Origin: Cyanodermella asteris
Taxonomy: Eukaryota; Ascomycota; Lecanoromycetes; Ostropales; Stictidaceae
Length of the DNA stretch: 64,000 nucleotides
Direction: 5' to 3'
Assembly (NCBI GenBank): GCA_900618795.1
Contig: UYJD01000013.1
Coordinates: 656,537 to 720,536, forward strand
The position numbers and the translations under genes were made by a program. Shown here one piece after another: positions 22,001 through 33,900 of this stretch. Position 1 is the first letter of the stretch. Each line of letters begins with the position of its first letter. The notes under the pieces are model-generated. The model was not told the origin of the DNA. It searched no databases and was given only the letters and a program-made list of their open reading frames with translations.

Positions 22001-23254
22001 AGCCTTCAGAACATCATACTCACGCGCTTTGACTAGGTCTTCCGGTCTCGATGGTGGCAGTGGTGAAGGCTCCTCTTCTATGACCTCGTCCGAGTCAGAA
22101 ACGTAGTCAGACTCTTCTTCCGATGCATCTGGGGAGGATTCATCGTCCGATATTTCTTCGACCTGAGACGTTACAGCCTTATTAGCACCGGCGCTCAGGC
22201 TGCCTGCAGCCGGAACTGTCCTTCGTTGCTTATGCGATTTACTGGGTCGTATTCGAGTCCTCGCCTTTATCACTTTGCTTTCTAAAAGACTTTTTGTCTT
22301 GGCATCGCGACTACCGAAGGGAATCGATTTCAGCTTCTGTTCAAGCTGGTTGACAGACCAGAAAATCCTTCTTGGTGGAGGAATTACCCTGGCTTCCGCA
22401 CTGTCAAACGCTTCTTTCGAGATGTTGATGAAAGGGACACTGGGCAGGTCCTGCACATCGGCTGGCGATTTGAATTGCGACCTCGGTCGTACAGAAAACC
22501 AGCCCTGTTTATCGGCCGGGGCAATGGCGTTGTCAATCGCTTGAACCAAGTCTGTGTCCAGGAAGCGTCGTTGAGGGCCATCTGACTGTGCCGGGGATTG
22601 CTGTAATGCCGGTGGTTGTGGTTGCTGTTGCCGTTGCAGTGTAAGGCCTGGCTGTGGAGGAGCAACGGCTTTCTGGAGGCGATTTGCGGGTGCGACGGCA
22701 TCATTAATGTGGGCGGGGGCTGGCTGTTGGTAGACACAATCCGCAGGCGTTTGGATGGCATGCGGGTTTATGGTGCTCATGGAATCGTGCTGCTGTGACG
22801 TATTCTCAAAACTTGGCTGGCTGGGGAAATTAGAGAAAGAAGAAGTGTCGTGAACATCGCCAAAAGCTGCTAGCTGACCACCACCGTACGGGTTAGTGAA
22901 GCCCTGATTTGGAGCCGAGTCAGCCAGCCCCTGGTAGCCGCTGAGCTGCGAAGGTTCGAAGAACTGAGGTTGCTGCCATGACGATTGTCCGTTCTGAGGA
23001 GGGAAGAAGTCGTTTGATAAAGAGTCGTGAGGGTCTGAACCCATCTGCTGATCAAAGTGGGCGTTGAAGTTTGAATTCATGAAAGAGTTTGGGTCGGCAA
23101 AGCCTGCGTGCTGGGTTGCGCCGTCGTTGGTGAACGGGGTGGAGAAGTCATCTTGGGCAGCACCATAGCCATACAGAGTGCCGTCCTGGTGCTGGCCTTG
23201 CTGGCCTTGCTGGCCTTGAGCGTGATTGTTATTCATGTTCAAGAAGGAGCTCAT
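19097..23254 (-). CDS. PNUTS/Ppn1-like protein: TFIIS-N-type domain, PP1-docking motif, CCCH zinc finger
   Basis: A multi-exon gene. Clear parts are 23254-21804, then an intron at 21803-21750; an exon at 21403-21301; a 56-bp intron (21300-21245); and a last exon 21244-19097. The segment 21749-21404 has further introns that I could not fix. The N-terminal about 370 residues are Gln/Asn/Gly-rich. A helical region follows (VKAVWARSAVRIGPDDVKRR-like, then GLLEAILELVVKIPNID and FLKTTKLDKHKERI), which resembles a TFIIS N-terminal domain. An Ala/Lys/Pro-rich linker leads to RLRVTWKPDHELEAVRIFDH, comparable to the TVTW PP1-binding site of human PNUTS. A Gln/Pro-rich tail ends with a CCCH finger (CRYYKDGRCQKGADCTFLHE). 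This order matches PNUTS/Ppn1, which brings PP1 to the cleavage and polyadenylation factor. Assignment is by architecture. Confidence 0.75.
23191..23217 (-). repeat. Three 9-base tandem repeats in coding sequence
   Basis: Three copies of GCTGGCCTT (plus strand) encode Gln-Gly-Gln units near the N-terminus of the PNUTS-like protein. Likely length-variable between strains. Confidence 0.8.
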
Positions 23255-24439
23255 TCAGTACCGAGAGATGTACGGAGTGTGGCTCCGACAGAGGGAGGAA
23301 CAGCAGCGGAGTCACTAGTCAGGAACAGAAGTGGCAGTTTGAGCCGCACAGGCTTGGCGAGCAAGAATTGGCGAGAACGGCGGCTTCTCAAGTCAACAGT
23401 CGCCGGGGGCGCGATTGGGAGCAGCTGAAGGGCCCGCCCGCTGTTGTCCGTCGCGTTATTAGAGCTTGACTTGCTCCGAAGCTCGAACGCGCCAGAGTCG
23501 ACGCGATAGCAGTCTGTGTGGTTGTTCTCCAAATTGTCCTCGTACCTCCCTCCAGCCGTAGTGACCGTTCTCCAAGTATTGAGTCCTGCCTGTGGCAGCT
23601 CGATGCTGGGCCTGGTCTAGTAACGTGGGCAAATCGACCCGCACCGAAGAGCGTCTTGAGCCAGCACGCGTCTTCCAAAGTCTGCCACGTTTAGACCCAC
23701 GGTCTTTAGCATGACACTCTGGTTGTTCAGAAGCTTGCCTCTGAGGATATCGAGCTTGCACAGAAAAGTCAAAACGCTTGCATTAACGACCTTTTGCTTC
23801 ACAACGCCCCAGGACACTTGGCCTCCCTTGTTGCCACCTCAACCTCGCCCAGTACCGAGCCTACTCTTCGGCTTCTGGGCTCAGCTTTGCAGAGTCTTAC
23901 GCTAAGGACAGGACGAATGTGCAGAACGAACAAGCTTTATCAAGTTGGCGAAAGTGATCGTGTGATGGGAAGGTAAGAGGGAAGATGCTGGGGGAGATGA
24001 GGTTCGAATTTGTGACCGCGTTCGGACTAACTAATTGCCGAGTCAGCCTTGGCATTGAGCGGACCTGCATTGCTCCTGTCTGAGTTCGAGTAACAGAAGG
24101 AGCGATAAAGGTCTAACAGGCAGTGAAGATGCTCACGACTGCCCTAGCTCCCTCGAAACCTTCACGCTGAATACTGGATTTATTCCGATCTGCCATCACA
24201 GTAACATTCACGAGCCCGACAGACCGCAATTGCTTGTGGACTGCTTAGTCAGCCATACACATGCCGGCCGTTACTTGACAGACTGGGGAAACCTTGGACG
24301 TGGGAACAGGCAGTAGACTTCGTGACGCAGCTGACTTCTGCCCACCTTTCTGGACTTCATCTTTCATACCAGCGTCTTTGCGCGCGCTTGACTTGATCAT
24401 ACAAGCGGGGTCAAGTCTGTCTGGAAAGGCACTGCCGAC
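23255..24439. other. Divergent intergenic region, PNUTS-like / SLY1
   Basis: A 1.2-kb gap between head-to-head genes. Open frames on the minus strand (23388-23817) show no recognisable features and probably lie in the long 5' leader of the PNUTS-like gene. Confidence 0.45.
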
Positions 24440-26577
24440 ATGGCGCCTCAGCAGCTCTCGCTGCGTGACAGACAAGTAGGTAGGCCTCCCACAACTGGAC
24501 AACAAGCCTCAGCAAGCTGACGAAGCCTTTAGCGTCTATCGAAAAGATACTCAACTTGAACCACGAGCCTCCAGAGTCTCACGACAATGATGCCATCGCA
24601 GCCAATGGGCTCGCACCGAAGAATGCACCAATCCTCAACTCGGACGGGCAGCCAATATGGAAGGTCCTGGTATTTGATGACCTAGGAAGAGATGTGATAT
24701 CCAGCGTGCTCAGGGTCAACGATTTGCGAGGATGGGGCGTTACAATTCACATGCATATAAAATCCCAAAGACACGCCATTCCGGATGTACCTGTTCTATA
24801 CCTGGTGGAACCGACGCCCGAGAACCTCAAGCTGATTGCTGGAGATTTGGCAAAGAACCTGTATGCAGAGGCTTACATCAACTTTCTTCACTCAATTCCG
24901 AGGCTGGCAATGGAAGACTTCGCCGCTGATGTGGCTGGTGCTGGAACGGCGGAGAACATAGCTCAGGTATACGACCAGTACCTCAACTTCATTGTAGCCG
25001 AGCCGGATCTTTTTAGCCTAGGAATGGGCAAGCAAACTTACTACACTCTGAACAGCGGACAGACGTCAGACGAGCAGCTTGACTCTCTGATCGACCGGAC
25101 GGTGACGGGCCTGTTCAGCGTCGCTGTGACCATGGGTGCGATTCCAATTATCCGTGCACCCAAGGGCGGGCCGGCTGAGATGATTGCGGCGAAACTTGAT
25201 CGCAAACTGCGAGATCATGTCTTGAATTCAAAAGACAATAATCTCTTCAGCAACCAGCAGCAACGAACTGGGCCAAGCACAGCATCGTCAAGGCCTGTCC
25301 TTATCATTGTCGACCGAAGCATTGATCTTGTCCCGATGCTCTCACATTCCTGGACGTATCAGTCTTTGATACACGATGTGCTGAAGATGCGCCTGAACAG
25401 AATTACCGTCGAATCTCCGATCGATGATGATAACCCAAGCAAAGGCACAACGAGAAAGACGTACGATCTCAATGCAAGCGACTTCTTCTGGACCAAGAAT
25501 GCATGCATGCCTTTTCCACAAGTTGCGGAGGATATCGATGTCGAACTCACAAAATACAAAGAGGAGGCCGCTGAGATCACCAGGAAGACAGGCGCATCGT
25601 CGCTCGAAGATCTACAGAATGATACTTCCGCGTCTGCTCAGCACCTCAAAGCTGCCATCACGGTATTGCCACAGCTACGTGAGCGAAAGGCAACGCTCGA
25701 CATGCACATGAACATTGCCACAGCTTTGCTACGAGGCATCAAGGACCGAGCGTTGGACAACTACTACGAGGTCGAGGAGACAATCACGAAGAAAAGCAAG
25801 CAGGAAATTCTGGACATTCTCAACGACCCTGCTAAGAAAGACTCGCTCGACAAGCTCCGCCTTTTCATCATCTGGTACTTGTCTCAAGAGAATGACCCCT
25901 CAAAAGCCGATATGGATCGCTTCCGAGAATCCTTGACAAACGCCGGCGCCGATTGGACACCCATCAAGCACATCGAAAGCGTTCGTAATCTGACCCGCAT
26001 GACCATGATGACTTCAGCTCCCACCCAGCCAACTCAGCCCAGTGCCGGTGCAGACATCTTCCGTGGGTTCAGCAGCATAGGCAACCGATTCACGGAACGT
26101 CTGGGCGGAACCGCACTGGGCGCCAACTTCGAATCGCTCGTCTCGGGCGTCAAAAACTTCTTGCCCGTCAACAAGGACCTCACCCTGACAAAGATAACCG
26201 AATCGATCATGGACCCCGCCGGAACGGATGCCTCCGCAATCGCAAAGACGGAAGGCTATCTCTACTACGACCCGCGCTCGGCGAATGCCAGGGGTACCAT
26301 GCCCTCGGCTGCGACGTCGAGACAACAGACCCAAGCTGGGCTTGCTGGAGGCTCGGCTCAGGCCAGTTTCGGACAGAAGCGACAGGGCTACAATGAGGCC
26401 ATTGTCTTCACGGTCGGTGGCGGCAGCATGGAGGAGTATGGAAATTTGATTGACTGGGCGAAGAGGACGAGCGGCCAGCGGCCTGGCGTGAAGAGGCGTG
26501 TTGTTTACGGGTCTACCGATCTGGTCAATGCCGAGGACTTCATCTCGAGCGAGTTGACGAAACTCGGCCAAGAGTAG
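24440..26577 (+). CDS. SLY1: Sec1/Munc18 family protein Sly1 (ER-Golgi SNARE regulator)
   Basis: Two exons, 24440-24479 and 24533-26577, with a 53-bp intron; 694 aa, the family's usual size. The short first exon encodes [14 protein letters not shown], and splicing continues into [12 protein letters not shown], the normal Sly1 N-terminus. Conserved parts include [58 protein letters not shown] and [16 protein letters not shown] near the end. Sly1 binds Sed5/syntaxin-5 and its SNARE complexes and is needed for ER-to-Golgi and intra-Golgi fusion. Without the first exon no ATG opens the frame at the right place, so the split start is well supported. Confidence 0.94.
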
Positions 26578-27104
26578 GCTTAGAGAAATATGAGCTCCGG
26601 CAGATCTTCCATGCTTTTAAATTTGCTCTTTTGGCGTTTCAGGCTTCGGAAATCGGCGACTAGAATTGGTTCGTGAGTGACGTGTCACATCGGTCATGCC
26701 ACTACCGCCCTTGTATCATCCAGCCCAGATGCGTACCCGAACTTGCTTTGCTAGGCTGCTTGGTGTTGAGTTTGCAGAGGGGCATGCCATGTTGGTCAGA
26801 CGAGCTTTCACAAAATTGAGAGGTCATTCCATCTATTTGAACTAATCTACGGCCAAGATGGGGGAGAATATCCGTCATGAGATATTGGTCATATTCTAGC
26901 TATTCAGAAGCCCTAGTGGAGATACATGTCAAGCTCATCCCAGGCCATGAATCCATAAGCTCTGTTATGTTCAGTAGGCCGTCATATTCGTCAAATCTGG
27001 CCTCCAGACTCCTAAAATTGAAAAGCTGACCATTTCCTTGTCAGGAAGTCGGTCACATAAACGTGCGGATCGTGATGTGACCAAGCAGCTACGCTCGAGC
27101 CATC
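26578..27104. other. Intergenic between convergent genes
   Basis: About 530 bases shared by the 3' ends of SLY1 (plus) and the FHA gene (minus). Nothing else is seen. Confidence 0.45.
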
Positions 27105-29763
27105 TCAGATATTGGCAAATCCAAGATCTAGCATAGCCTCCTGCCTAAGCTCGTCATGCATTGTGCTGATCAACATACCAGCGCCAGCGAATATTGTGGC
27201 TGCAGTGGCCGCAGCACCTGCCATGAAAGGCACTGCCTTGCTCATGAATCGCCTTGCCCGTGCACTCCGACGTTCCGGTGTGTGGGAGAGCTTGACTTTC
27301 TTCGCTGGAGGGCCTGCTTGAGGCATTGTCTGAGCCGGCGATGGTGAATCCGCCTCTTCCATAGGGTCATTCACAGAGATGTGCTCTGCCTGCTGCGAGA
27401 CAATTTTCGAATCGTCCTTGGCAGCTGTGGCGCACTGGTTCGTCGAAGGTTCGATAGGAGTTTGTAGGTCGACGTTCATGGACGCATCGTTTGGTGAAAC
27501 CGCTGGGTCCGACTCGATATTGGAAGCAGGCAAAGGTGACTTGGTATTCTCAAAGCTTGGACCCGCAATGGCAGGACTGACATCGAGCACAGAAGCATCA
27601 AAAAGCTCATCATAAACGCCGGAGTCGTTGACATGCAAGTCATCGGACAAGTTGTCTTGGTCAACATCTTCCTCGTCAAGTTCATCTTCTGTATAAATTT
27701 CATCACCGCAGAACTTCTCTTCTTCAAATCTAGCCACAGGCACTGCCTTGAAAGAGGCCAAACCGGGATCGAAACTGGCCATAGCTGGAGAAGGCGAGGC
27801 CTTGCGCGACGAGGACTGTCTCTGAGCTGGCGAACTTCGACCAGCCATTCCGACCTCATTCGGAGATACGATTGCGTCCAAGCCGGCAACTTCAGCTGAC
27901 CTCTTTAGAGCTGATGATAGAGAGGCCAGAGCTGATGATGCCGTAGGAGGATTGATGAGATCTTCTATCGGCAAGGATGAACGACTTCGCTTCGAGTCGG
28001 TAGTCTCGGGCATCTTGAATGGGCCATCTGCATACTTTGGTCGCGAGCGCTCGTGCGATGCTTGGGAGGGGCGCGGAAGGCCGCGAAGTAGACGCCGTGG
28101 GCCACCTGCATGCTTTGGTTGCGAGTCCTCATTCAAAGCACTGAAGATGTGGTGTAAAGAAGCCGGGGCCATGATCCTGAGATTCTCTTCCGCCGGAGCC
28201 AATCTCGCAAGATTGATAGGGTGTGACTGACCACTCTCCACCCAATAATTCGAAGATGGCGGCCATGGTTCCGCAGCCTCCGGGCCATACTCCTCCCTTT
28301 TCGTTGTTGACGACTTGACCATGGCGGCATCTGATGGGCTTGACGGGCGTGGTGGAGTGTCGGCTTGGGCTTGATTTGATGTTATTGAACGAGCTGCTGG
28401 ACCTTGATTGTTCGCGGATGTGTTACCAAAGTGATAAAAGTGATTGCTCGACTCATCGTGAGACTCAGGTGCACGCATCGTCGGCGAGAAGGCTCTGTAC
28501 TCCTGGGAACTTCCGGTCAAGTTCGCTGGGTGGATTTGATCGCTCCATTCTCTCAGTTGCGACCTCGAGTCGTTTCCATCAACCACTATCGGGTGGTCTG
28601 ACGACGAGCCAAGGTCAGGACTATCACAAGAAACAGAGGTCGAAGTGAAGGGGATTCGAGCCACCGTTGAGACTGGTGCAAGCGGAAAGGCTGACGCTAA
28701 ATGGTCCTCTGTGTCTTCCGGTTCGAATGAGCTGGTGTAAGGATCAACAGAGCCGACTAAATACTGGCCGGCTGATTCATCAGGAATGTAGACTTCTCTT
28801 TCAGAAACCGCCGGCAATGCAACAGTGGTTGTGACCTCCACAGCTTCGTCGTCCTCCTCCTCATCAGGAGAGGTGTAATTCTCGCCATCCGAATGAGGGT
28901 AGTCCGATTCAAAGTGCGTATGTCCAGGTGGGCTGACAGACCTTGAATCTGAATCTTCTTCCGAATTGGAATCGGGATTGGAACCGAGATCCGAATCAGA
29001 GTCGTACTCTGGACAGGAATATGAGTGCTCCCCCTTTTGAAAGTCGTCCGGATAGTCACCGTTTGTTTCCACATCGCTTTCAGGCTCAGGGACCTGATAT
29101 GTGCTCACGCTGGCTCGCTGCATAGCTGGTGATGGGCTCGAGGACGAAGGGGTTGCAGGTCGACTGTTCAAGTTAGCAAATGTGGCTGAGAGAGATATGA
29201 CGAATTACTTACCCAGAGGAGTGGACGTCGTATTCGACGAGGAACGAAGGTGGCTCGAACAGTATCGGACCGTTACTTATACGATCACCAAACTGAACAA
29301 TGTCACCGTCCATCAAGACACAGTCTGTCGTGATTCTGTCCCCAGCAACAAAAGTTCCGTGTGTTGAGTTGAGATCACGAATCAGAAGAGGCTGGTGACT
29401 GTCAGTATATGGTGGATGGAGACGGAACATTCGGCAACTTACCTCCTTCACGGAAGGACCTCTGATGAACCTTGCGTGTTCCTTGGTGACGATGGGGCTC
29501 TCGACCCAAAGGTTGTTGGGAGCTGGATTCAGAGAACGGTTCCTCGAAGCACGACCCAGTATGCGAGCCGGAGTGAAGTCATCGAGAGTAAAACGGCGTA
29601 CTCGGTCTGCTAGGCGGGCATCGGGCTTTAGAGGGTGAAGCTGGACGAGGCGAACATCGACTGTGATCATGGTGAGCGATAGCTCGCGAGACAAGGGGAG
29701 GATGGAGAGCTCACTCCTGTGCCGTCCCTTTTCGACAGAACCTGCCGGAAGGTCGGTGCTCAT
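27105..29763 (-). CDS. FHA-domain protein with long disordered acidic middle and hydrophobic C-terminus
   Basis: Three exons, 29763-29443, 29391-29213 and 29163-27105, with introns of 51 and 49 bp; about 852 aa. The FHA domain spans about residues 45-165: ARILGRASRN (the GR), SPIVTKEHARFI (the S and H) and DLNSTHGTFVAGDRI (the N/G/T loop), so the phosphothreonine pocket looks intact. The next 600 residues are Ser/Pro/Glu/Asp-rich and disordered. Near the C-terminus a basic NLS-like stretch (KKVKLSHTPERRSARARRF) is followed by an Ala/Gly-rich hydrophobic segment (VPFMAGAAATAATIFAGAGM) and a short polar tail. The layout recalls tail-anchored FHA proteins of the SLMAP/Far9/Far10 type, but the coiled coil of that group is not evident. 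Nuclear role or ER/nuclear-envelope anchoring are both possible. Confidence 0.8.
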
Positions 29764-30915
29764 GTTGCTTCTACCAAAGGTTCAGGAAAGCTGTAGCTGG
29801 AAGTCCGGTCGGACAAGGAGGGCGTCCACTGGTGAGCCCAGCACCGTGTGAACAGCTCGTCGCCTCCACTGCCTGTCTCGAGACGCTGCTGGAGGCCCCG
29901 AGTCCAAGTCTTTTCGAGGGTGATCGTCTACTAGCACGTCGAGAGGCGTGAGATATTGAGAGGGCAGGGTAGGAGAGGAGACAGAGGAATCACGAGGTGA
30001 GGTGAGGTGAGGTGAGGTTGGCTTGCTGACATGTAAAGTGGTGCATCAGATTAGGCGGGCGAGCAGGCAGGCAGCTACCCCGCCGAGCCAGCAACCGCGT
30101 CTTCACGCTCCCGGGCTCCCCCTCACCTCACAGTCACTCTTTGTCGCATGCCTATCAGATTCACTGTATTATGTGTCGTTGCGCTGGTCGCTCTTCGAGA
30201 TTCACTCTGCCGCAGCTGAGGCCGTGACAGTGGGGCGGCGGCCGGCCAAGCTACCTACTTACCCGAGTATCCAACTATCGGCGGGTCAGCCGATAAGGCT
30301 TGAATCACGTTCACCACCAGACGTGGCTGCCCACTTTTGGCCTGGACGGGCAGAGACCCGACTACCATGCCCGTACTCGTCCTGCAAGCTGCAAAATGAT
30401 GTGATCTGCGTTTGTTCAAGCTGCGTCAAGGCAAAAATCAAACGCGTCCTTGTTGCGGAGCTCTGGCAAGACGCCCGGACTTTGGTTCTCGGTGTAGTGT
30501 ACCACACCTTCGGGACCCACTGTTCAATCCTGAAGCTTTGACCGTGTGCTTGGGCTGTCCTTGTTTCTCACCACACATGACCGAGCGACGTTCGCAAGCT
30601 TGTAGCAGGGTATTGGGGAGATTGCCTAGGGAGCTGCTTGTATAGTGGCTTGCACAAAAGTGTACCACTATCTAGTAGCAGGGAAGCGATGACTGCATCA
30701 TCGTGTCAAAATTTTCAATGCGATTCTACCTATAATTCGGTATCTTCGTCTGATCGGAGACACCCCTCGCGATGTTTAAACTTTCATGCAAGTATTCAAT
30801 TGTGACCAACCCATAACAATTTTCCATCAACGCCTTCGCTGTGCCGCAATGCTATCAAAAAAACCACTCCCACATCTCATCCTAGTATCGTCACAAATCC
30901 TGTACAATGTCATCT
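29764..30915. other. Intergenic, FHA gene promoter and RPC1 3' flank
   Basis: About 1.15 kb without a supported gene. It contains the GAGGT repeat noted separately and GC-rich stretches around 30050-30130. Confidence 0.45.
29994..30018 (+). repeat. (GAGGT)5 microsatellite
   Basis: Five perfect copies of GAGGT lie in the likely 5' leader or promoter of the FHA gene. On the transcribed strand this is a CT-rich ACCTC repeat. Confidence 0.9.
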
Positions 30916-33900
30916 TCACGCAGTGGCTGCCACCACAGGTTTTCTTGTTGTTCTTGGCTTGGGCTGCAGTTCCGCCCACGCATCCTGAAACTCCGTTGCC
31001 TTCTTACCCAGCTGCAAATCCGACCATCCCATTGGCCTGACCACCTTGAACGCCCCCGTACCGATACTTATCGTCTGACCCATGATGATACATTCACTGA
31101 CACCGTCAATCGTGTCGCTCTTCATCTTGCACGCCGCCTCGAACAGATGATCGGGCGTCTTTTCGAACGAAGCAAGCTGCAGGACACTGTCCCGCATCTT
31201 CGCTAGTCCAAATCGCGTGATGCCCAGAATCTCTCCCTTGGCTGTCATGACGTCCGCCAGAAGTTGCATGTGACGCGGATCAATGTCCATGTCCTTCATG
31301 ACCTTGGTGATTTCGACGATGATGCTGCTGCGAGCGGCCTCGATGCCTAGCACTTCACGCATTTCCATGATGCTGTTCGTCTTGGTCCGTATTCCGTCGG
31401 CCCCGGCCGTGTTCATGCATGCTTGGAGACCGTAGCCTTCCACTGCGATGGACAGGTCCTTGCTTCCTTCCTTGCCATTGTCGATGATGATGGCTCGCGT
31501 GGCCTCTGGCTGACCCGTCACGGCGATGCTGGGCAGGAAACGGAAAATCTGTTCGACTCGCTCGCTGAGTAACGTGACGATGCCCTTGGACGCTTTCATC
31601 GCAGCCTTGTCATTTGGATCCGTAGGCTGCACACGGATGATGAGGTGATTGTCATTAAGAAGAATGTATTGCCGCTGCATCTTGAGCTTCTTGTGCATTG
31701 CAATGGCTTCTTTGATACGGTCCATATTGAGATCCTCGTCTAATCCGAGTTTCCGGATGGTCTGGAAGTCGATCGTGAGCACGATATCGCAGCAATCTGA
31801 ATGCCATTGAAGTTGGCATGATGTGAGGATATCCGTCAGGAAGGTCTTCTCGATGCGGCCCTTGACTTGTCGTGCGAGGATCGCACTCTGCTTGTCTTCC
31901 AACACAACATCAATGATAGGAGTACTGATGAGTTTGGACGCGTTGATGATCTCCTTGATACGAGGAACACCGCCCGTGATACTCATGCCGGCGACACCAG
32001 CAAAATGGAAAGTTTTCAACGTCATTTGAGTACCAGGTTCACCGATAGACTGTGCACCAACAGCGCCAACAGCATGGCCTGGCTCGACCTTGGCCCGATG
32101 ATGCTTTTCCAGGCAGCTATCAATGAACTTTTGCAGGACAGCCTCCGAAAGCTTCGAGATTGCATCTACCGTGAGATGGGCTTTGGTTCTCTTGTCGGCT
32201 GTTTTGAGATCCTTGGGTGCGTTCTTGCGTTTCTCTCTGTCTTTGCCCACACCCTCGCTAAGGCCGAGGCGTCGTCTGAGCGCAATCTGTGCATCGACTT
32301 TGCCTTTCACAAATCGTTCAATGGAGTCCAAGAAGTCGCGCTCGGCTTCCAGCATATCAGTGGTAACCGGCAGTTCATTCGCATCCTTGGCGTCGACCTT
32401 GTCCTGGAACTCGATGACATTGTCTCGCAAGTCAAAGCGCACGAGCTTAGCACGTCGTTCATTCAGACGATCGCTGGTCAGTGACAAGACTTCGTCCGGG
32501 CGAAGTGCTTCGGAGTCTTCGTTCCATTCGAGGGACTGAGAATGTGTGAAAGTTCGTTCGAAGTTGACCGGCTGGGCTTTGCCCTCCATATTGACGGGGT
32601 CCAGTTTGTCGTCTCCATACTGAAATTGAATGATGTTGGATGCAGAGTTGCGAACCGTGTCATCGTACTGGGACGAAAGATCCTCCAAAGACTTCATCAA
32701 TCGACGAGACATGTAGCCAGTCTCGGCGGTTTTGACAGCAGTGTCGACAAGACCCTCACGACCAGACATGGCGTGGAAAATAAACTCGAAAGGTGTCAAG
32801 CCACTATAAAAGCTGTTACGCACGAATCCCTTTGAAGGAGGTAGCCTGTCGTGTTTTGGGAAATGCGGAAGGGTCCGATCTTGAAATCCTTGCTGAACAC
32901 GACTGCCCCCGATAATCTGTTGACCGACGACAGCCACCATTTGAGAAACGTTGATTGTAGAACCCTTGGAGCCGGATTTGGCCATGACAAGCGGCGCATT
33001 GCGCTTGCTGAGCTGCGCAATACACTTTTCACCTGCAAGATTACGGACATTGCTGAGCAGTGAAGAGATTTCTGATTCCAATGTTGCTTCTCCGTCCATA
33101 CCAGGCTTCAAGGCCAACTTGCCGCTGGCGAAATCTCTGATGAGCTTGTCGCTCTGTCCGTAGGCGGCCAAAACTAACTGCTCCTTGGCGTCTTTCAGCG
33201 ACGCACCAGGCGTTACATCGTTGATGCCAATGGAGAAGCCTTGTAGACCAAGCCAACGAGCACAAAGCTTAGCAAGGCGACCCATGGCAGCTACGGCCTG
33301 CTCAGGTCCGTAATCACGTAAGATAATGTAGAACACAGAACCTTTCTTGCCTGATCCCACTGTCGACTTGTCCATGACTCCACACATTATTTCCGAATTT
33401 CTGATGACCAAGTAAGCATCATCCTTACTCATGTCAGGGGCAGGATGGTCTCCCTGGCTCGGATCTGGCTTGCGGTACTCTTTGCATTGGGCGTCAAGGT
33501 TGACGAGGACAGGGCTTTTCTTTGTAGGCCGCATCATGACATTGAATACTTGTTTGCCGGTCCACAGCGCCTGCGGCTTGATTATGACTGGGGGAGGCAA
33601 GTCAATCGCCTCCTCAGCATGCATCATGAACATGCAAATGTTCGTAAAGTCTTTTCGACTGTAGAATACATCCTTGCTGCTCAGCAGGTACGCGGCAGTG
33701 ATGAAGTCCTGGATAGCCGCAGTTATTGGTTCGCCGTTCTTGGGAGTGGCCAAATTGTTCCGAACACCTATGAGTTCGCGCGCCTCTGCTCGGGCTTCTT
33801 CCGTCTGCGGTACGTGCAAGTTCATCTCGTCGCCATCGAAATCGGCGTTGTATGGATTGCAAACGCATTCGTTCAACCTAAATGTTCGATGTGGCCGGAC

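Noticed and set aside
24000-24030. tRNA B-box-like GGTTCGAAT
   Set aside because: The matching A box and cloverleaf arms are absent.
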